In this document: piece by piece, positions 6,454-8,810 of the stretch
How the letters are laid out: each line of letters begins with the position of its first letter
Numbering within the stretch: position 1 is the first letter of the stretch
Origin: Burkholderiales bacterium
GTDB lineage: Bacteria; Pseudomonadota; Gammaproteobacteria; Burkholderiales; Burkholderiaceae_D
Direction: 5' to 3'
Assembly: GCA_028868455.1 (NCBI GenBank)
Contig: JAGWUK010000089.1
Location: forward strand, 1-8,810
Length of the DNA: 8,810 nt
Notes under the pieces: generated by a model
What the model saw: only the letters and a program-made list of their open reading frames with translations
What the model was told of the DNA's origin: nothing
Databases searched by the model: none
Made by a program: the position numbers and the translations under genes

Positions 6454-6481
6454 CTGGTATTGCTCGCGACGAGCATACCAG
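6454..6481 (-). terminator. Second hairpin directly after the parvulin stop codon
   Basis: CTGGTATTGCTCG and CGAGCATACCAG pair around a 3-nt loop (CGA) with one bulged base. It begins 10 bp after the parvulin stop and lies between that stop and the longer hairpin at 6418-6451. It has no T-run of its own; it may protect the mRNA 3' end or act with the next hairpin. Confidence 0.5.
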
Positions 6482-6490
6482 GCTGTGGGA

Positions 6491-7462
6491 TTACTTCTTG
6501 GCAGGTTCTGCTGTAGCTGAGGCTGGTGCAGAAGATGCCGGTGCGGATGCCGTTTCACTGGCGGCGCTGGCCGATGCTGCTGCTGGTGCGGCAGGCGCAG
6601 CTGGAGCAGCCGCGACGATGTCGATCTTGGCTTTGGCTTTCATGTCATCCAGCATTTTTTTCAGATTTTGCTGTTGCAATTGCTGTGTCAGACCGGCTTT
6701 GACTTCTTCCAGAGGAGGAACTGTGACCGGACGGGTATCGTCAAGCAAAATGACGTGGTAGCCGAATTGCGATTTCACTGGCTCTTCGGTGAACTTACCT
6801 TTTTCCAGTTTGGCAACCGCTGCGCCGAATTCCGGCACCATGCTGCGCGCATCGAACCAGCCGAGGTCGCCGCCTTTATCTTTGGAACCAGGATCCTTCG
6901 ATTTGGCTTTGGCTAAAGCATCAAATGCTTTGACGTTTTTGTTCAGCTTGGCAATGATGTCTTTGGCTTCGTCTTCTTTTTCTACCAGGATATGACGTGC
7001 CTTGAATTGATTGCCACCGGATTGTGCCTTGAATTTATCGTATTCGGCTTTCAGCGCGTCGTCGCTGACGGTTGCCGTTTTCAGATAATCTTTGACAAAC
7101 GCGTTAGCCAGGATGGATTGACGTGTCATGTCCATTTGCTGCGCGATTTCCGGCGTTTTATCCAAACCTTTTTTGACAGCTTCTTGCGCAACCAGCATTT
7201 GCATGGCCAGATTATCGATCACCATTTTGCGGGTTTCGGCATTGTCAGGCATGCCTTGAGCAGCTTGCTGCTGCATGATCATGTCCAGCTGTTTTTTGCT
7301 GATCGGCGCGCCGTCAACAGTTGCTGCGACCGGCCCGTTGTCCGCTGCAACGCTGGCTACTGCAGGAGCAGACGCCGATTTTGACGCGTCTTTATCATTA
7401 CAAGCGCTCAGCGCAAACAGCGCAATCGCACTACCCAGAACAACGCGGGATTTGATCAACAT
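6491..7462 (-). CDS. SurA/PpiC-type peptidyl-prolyl isomerase lipoprotein
   Basis: This 323-residue protein should help fold envelope proteins by cis-trans isomerisation of proline bonds. A lipoprotein signal peptide ends in the lipobox LSAC (18-21), so Cys21 is probably acylated and the protein sits on the periplasmic face of a membrane. A SurA_N-like helical region (about 45-145) precedes a parvulin domain (about 152-245). The latter shows KARHILV (154-160), a GGDLGWFD segment (197-204), MVPEF (208-212) and the closing SQFGYHVILLDD (231-242). A helical segment (250-280) leads to an Ala/Pro/Ser-rich, Glu/Lys-containing tail (about 284-323) that looks disordered. The ATG at 7462 follows AGAAGGAAG. 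Two hairpins follow the gene, so it is likely monocistronic. Confidence 0.93.
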   Translation of the reverse strand: MLIKSRVVLGSAIALFALSACNDKDASKSASAPAVASVAADNGPVAATVDGAPISKKQLDMIMQQQAAQGMPDNAETRKMVIDNLAMQMLVAQEAVKKGLDKTPEIAQQMDMTRQSILANAFVKDYLKTATVSDDALKAEYDKFKAQSGGNQFKARHILVEKEDEAKDIIAKLNKNVKAFDALAKAKSKDPGSKDKGGDLGWFDARSMVPEFGAAVAKLEKGKFTEEPVKSQFGYHVILLDDTRPVTVPPLEEVKAGLTQQLQQQNLKKMLDDMKAKAKIDIVAAAPAAPAAPAAASASAASETASAPASSAPASATAEPAKK

Positions 7463-7708
7463 ACATTCTTCCTTCTAAGGTTGGCTGACTTGGCAGCATA
7501 AACATTGCCGCAGGCACTTTGTAATGCGCGCGGCTAAATTAAAGCGACGCTGAATTCTACTCGTGATTCTCTTTTCTTAAACGTAAATTCACTTTTCGTT
7601 ACCGTTTTCAGGCCGAAAACTGGTACCGCGGAACGCAAACTCACTCCGCACGGGTCCGGCCAGAGTGGTGGGCACCGACATTGCATTAAATTCAATTGAT
7701 CTGCGGAA
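7463..7708. other. Upstream region of the parvulin gene
   Basis: About 245 bp between the parvulin start and the MITE-like element, with no supported gene. It should hold the parvulin promoter, but I find only weak candidates, such as TTACAA 17 bp from TTATGC on the minus strand near 7499-7527. A small hairpin GTTTTC-AGGCC-GAAAAC is at 7604-7620. The stretch from about 7620 to 7680 is more GC-rich and unexplained. Confidence 0.4.
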
Positions 7709-7812
7709 TAGGACTTACGCAAAATTGTTCCAGCAAAGCATAGCGACGAAGGCAGTACACATCGTACGACGAGGAGCTATAACGCCGCTGGGGTGATTTT
7801 GCGTAAGTCCTA
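7709..7812. mobile_element. 104-bp MITE-like element with target duplication
   Basis: TAGGACTTACGCAAAAT (7709-7725) is the perfect 17-bp reverse complement of 7796-7812. The element is flanked by CGGAA on both sides (7704-7708 and 7813-7817), as expected of a 5-bp target duplication. The two arms remain partly complementary further in (CCAGC and ATAGC are shared). Nearly the whole element could therefore fold into a hairpin with arms of about 36 nt (7709-7744 and 7776-7812) and a 31-nt loop (7745-7775). It has no coding capacity, so it would need a transposase in trans. Its ends do not match the IS at the left of the window. The parent IS family is not identified. Confidence 0.8.
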
Positions 7813-7821
7813 CGGAACAAA

Positions 7822-7850
7822 TTGACAGCGTTTTGCTCCAACGACATTAA
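7822..7850 (+). promoter_or_regulatory. Candidate sigma-70 promoter of the M28 peptidase gene
   Basis: A perfect -35 box TTGACA (7822-7827) is followed 17 bp later by CATTAA (7845-7850), a poor -10 box. Its position, about 70 bp before the start codon and on the right strand, is suitable. The MITE-like element and its target duplication end 5 bp upstream of the -35 box. Confidence 0.4.
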
Positions 7851-7921
7851 CAAAATAACTTACCTGTGGCAGATACCTGAGTTTCTATTTTTTGCTGACT
7901 CGCCAACTGGAGACCATCACG

Positions 7922-8810
7922 ATGCGAATAGTCCAAGCAGTATTCGGTTCACTTTTGATAGCGGCGGCACTTCCGCCCACTGTGGCGCTGGCTGCGGCAA
8001 ACCTTCACCAGGAAGAACGCGTCGATCTGCGTCTGATTACTGCATTGCGCGATGAGGCATTAAACCGTTCTCAGGCGCAAAAAACCTTGGGCGTGCTGAC
8101 GGACGAAATCGGACCGCGCCTGACCGGATCGCCTGCTTTTCGACATGCTGCGGAATGGACACAATCACAACTGAGCAGCTGGGGTTTGCAAAACGTGCAT
8201 GCCGAGAGCTTTGCACCGTTTGGACGGAGCTGGACATTCGACAAAGCCAGCTTGCGCATGGTGGCGCCTTTGCCGCTGGATATTGTCGCGATTCCCAAGG
8301 CATGGACTTCTGGTACGCATGGTGTGCAACGCGGCAAGCTGGTTTTTGCGAAGTTGAGTAGCGACGAAGAGCTCGCCAAGTGGAAGGGAAAATTGGCCGG
8401 ACGCATCGTTTTATTGGATGAGCCAGCAGTTATCGCACCGCATTTGAAAGGCGATGCCAGCCGTTACTCCGAGCAGGAACTCAGTGATTTGACCAAAATG
8501 GATCTCGGCGAAGCGCAGTCTCGTCACGGCGATATCGCGGCCTATCTCAAGAAACTGGCGTTCCGGAAAAAATTGCTGGGTTTTCTGAGCGAAGAAAAAG
8601 TATTGGCGGTTCTCAATCGCACGCGTGGTGAAGATGGCACGATTTTTGTGCAGGATGGTGGTTCCTACAAGAAGGGCGATCCTGAAAGTCCGCCGGATCT
8701 GGTCGTCATGACCGAGACCTATGATCGCCTGTATCGTCTGGTCGAAAAGAAAAAGGATGTTGAACTTGACGTGGATGTCAAAGCGGATTTCGGTAACGAA
8801 GACCCGCAAG
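7922..8810 (+). CDS. Exported M28-type metallopeptidase, N-terminal part (partial)
   Basis: The frame runs open from ATG 7922 to the window end (296 codons). The start MRIVQAVFGSLLIAAALPPT, continuing VALAAANLHQ, is a typical Sec signal peptide with probable cleavage near residue 25. The sequence then reads like the N-terminal part of M28 aminopeptidase/carboxypeptidase Q-like proteins. These features are a helix ending LGVLTDEIGPRLTGSPAFR, then a WTQSQLSSWGLQNVHAE stretch, and a following domain of the protease-associated type with GKLVFAK and GRIVLLDEP strands. The zinc ligands lie beyond the window, so activity cannot be judged. GGAG lies 9 bp before the ATG. The gene is divergent from the parvulin gene, and both products are envelope or periplasmic. 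The family call rests on general pattern and is fairly firm, but the substrate is unknown. Confidence 0.8.
   Translation, partial: MRIVQAVFGSLLIAAALPPTVALAAANLHQEERVDLRLITALRDEALNRSQAQKTLGVLTDEIGPRLTGSPAFRHAAEWTQSQLSSWGLQNVHAESFAPFGRSWTFDKASLRMVAPLPLDIVAIPKAWTSGTHGVQRGKLVFAKLSSDEELAKWKGKLAGRIVLLDEPAVIAPHLKGDASRYSEQELSDLTKMDLGEAQSRHGDIAAYLKKLAFRKKLLGFLSEEKVLAVLNRTRGEDGTIFVQDGGSYKKGDPESPPDLVVMTETYDRLYRLVEKKKDVELDVDVKADFGNEDPQ

Noticed and set aside
6198..6761. Plus-strand 187-residue frame with hydrophobic stretches
   Set aside because: Its second half is antisense to the Ala-rich tail of the parvulin gene, which produces artificial hydrophobic and Ala/Gly stretches. No ribosome-binding site or family pattern.

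Overview
This 8.8 kb window is ordinary-looking chromosomal DNA of moderate GC content from a Gram-negative bacterium. The TonB-type C-terminus, the lipobox-bearing parvulin lipoprotein and the exported M28-type peptidase fit a proteobacterium. Overall style suggests Betaproteobacteria (Burkholderiales, perhaps Oxalobacteraceae), but that placement is inference and cannot be proved from the sequence.

Layout, left to right. (1) The last 34 codons of a plus-strand gene, probably a TonB-type energy transducer (1-105), followed by an AT-rich hairpin. (2) An intact IS4-family insertion sequence of about 1.38 kb, with a DUF4372/DDE transposase on the minus strand, inserted in a palindromic CTAG-centred site. 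(3) A plus-strand two-gene operon: a FIST-domain sensor protein (1665-2795) and, 3 bp later, a cytoplasmic histidine kinase (2799-3914). The arrangement resembles the NosP/NahK nitric-oxide sensing pair, but no response regulator follows. (4) A convergent minus-strand gene (3933-6167) for an unusual 744-residue protein that joins a papain-like cysteine peptidase to a serine alpha/beta hydrolase, both with apparently intact catalytic motifs. (5) A 323-bp gap with two hairpins close behind the next gene. (6) A minus-strand gene (6491-7462) for a SurA/PpiC-type peptidyl-prolyl isomerase lipoprotein with an Ala/Pro/Ser-rich tail. (7) A 459-bp divergent intergenic region holding a 104-bp MITE-like element with 17-bp perfect terminal inverted repeats and a 5-bp target duplication, just upstream of a possible promoter. 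(8) The 5' part of an exported M28-type metallopeptidase gene (7922 to the window end).

Working together: the clearest functional unit is the FIST protein plus kinase, presumably a soluble sensor controlling a soluble kinase. The parvulin lipoprotein and the M28 peptidase are envelope or periplasmic housekeeping functions transcribed divergently. The peptidase-hydrolase fusion lies downstream of the parvulin gene on the same strand, but hairpins and its own strong ribosome-binding site suggest it is expressed separately. The most unusual items are the double-enzyme fusion, the MITE-like element, and the IS insertion at a perfect palindrome together with the in-frame repeat at the end of its transposase. 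I see no CRISPR array, RNA gene or obvious defence system.
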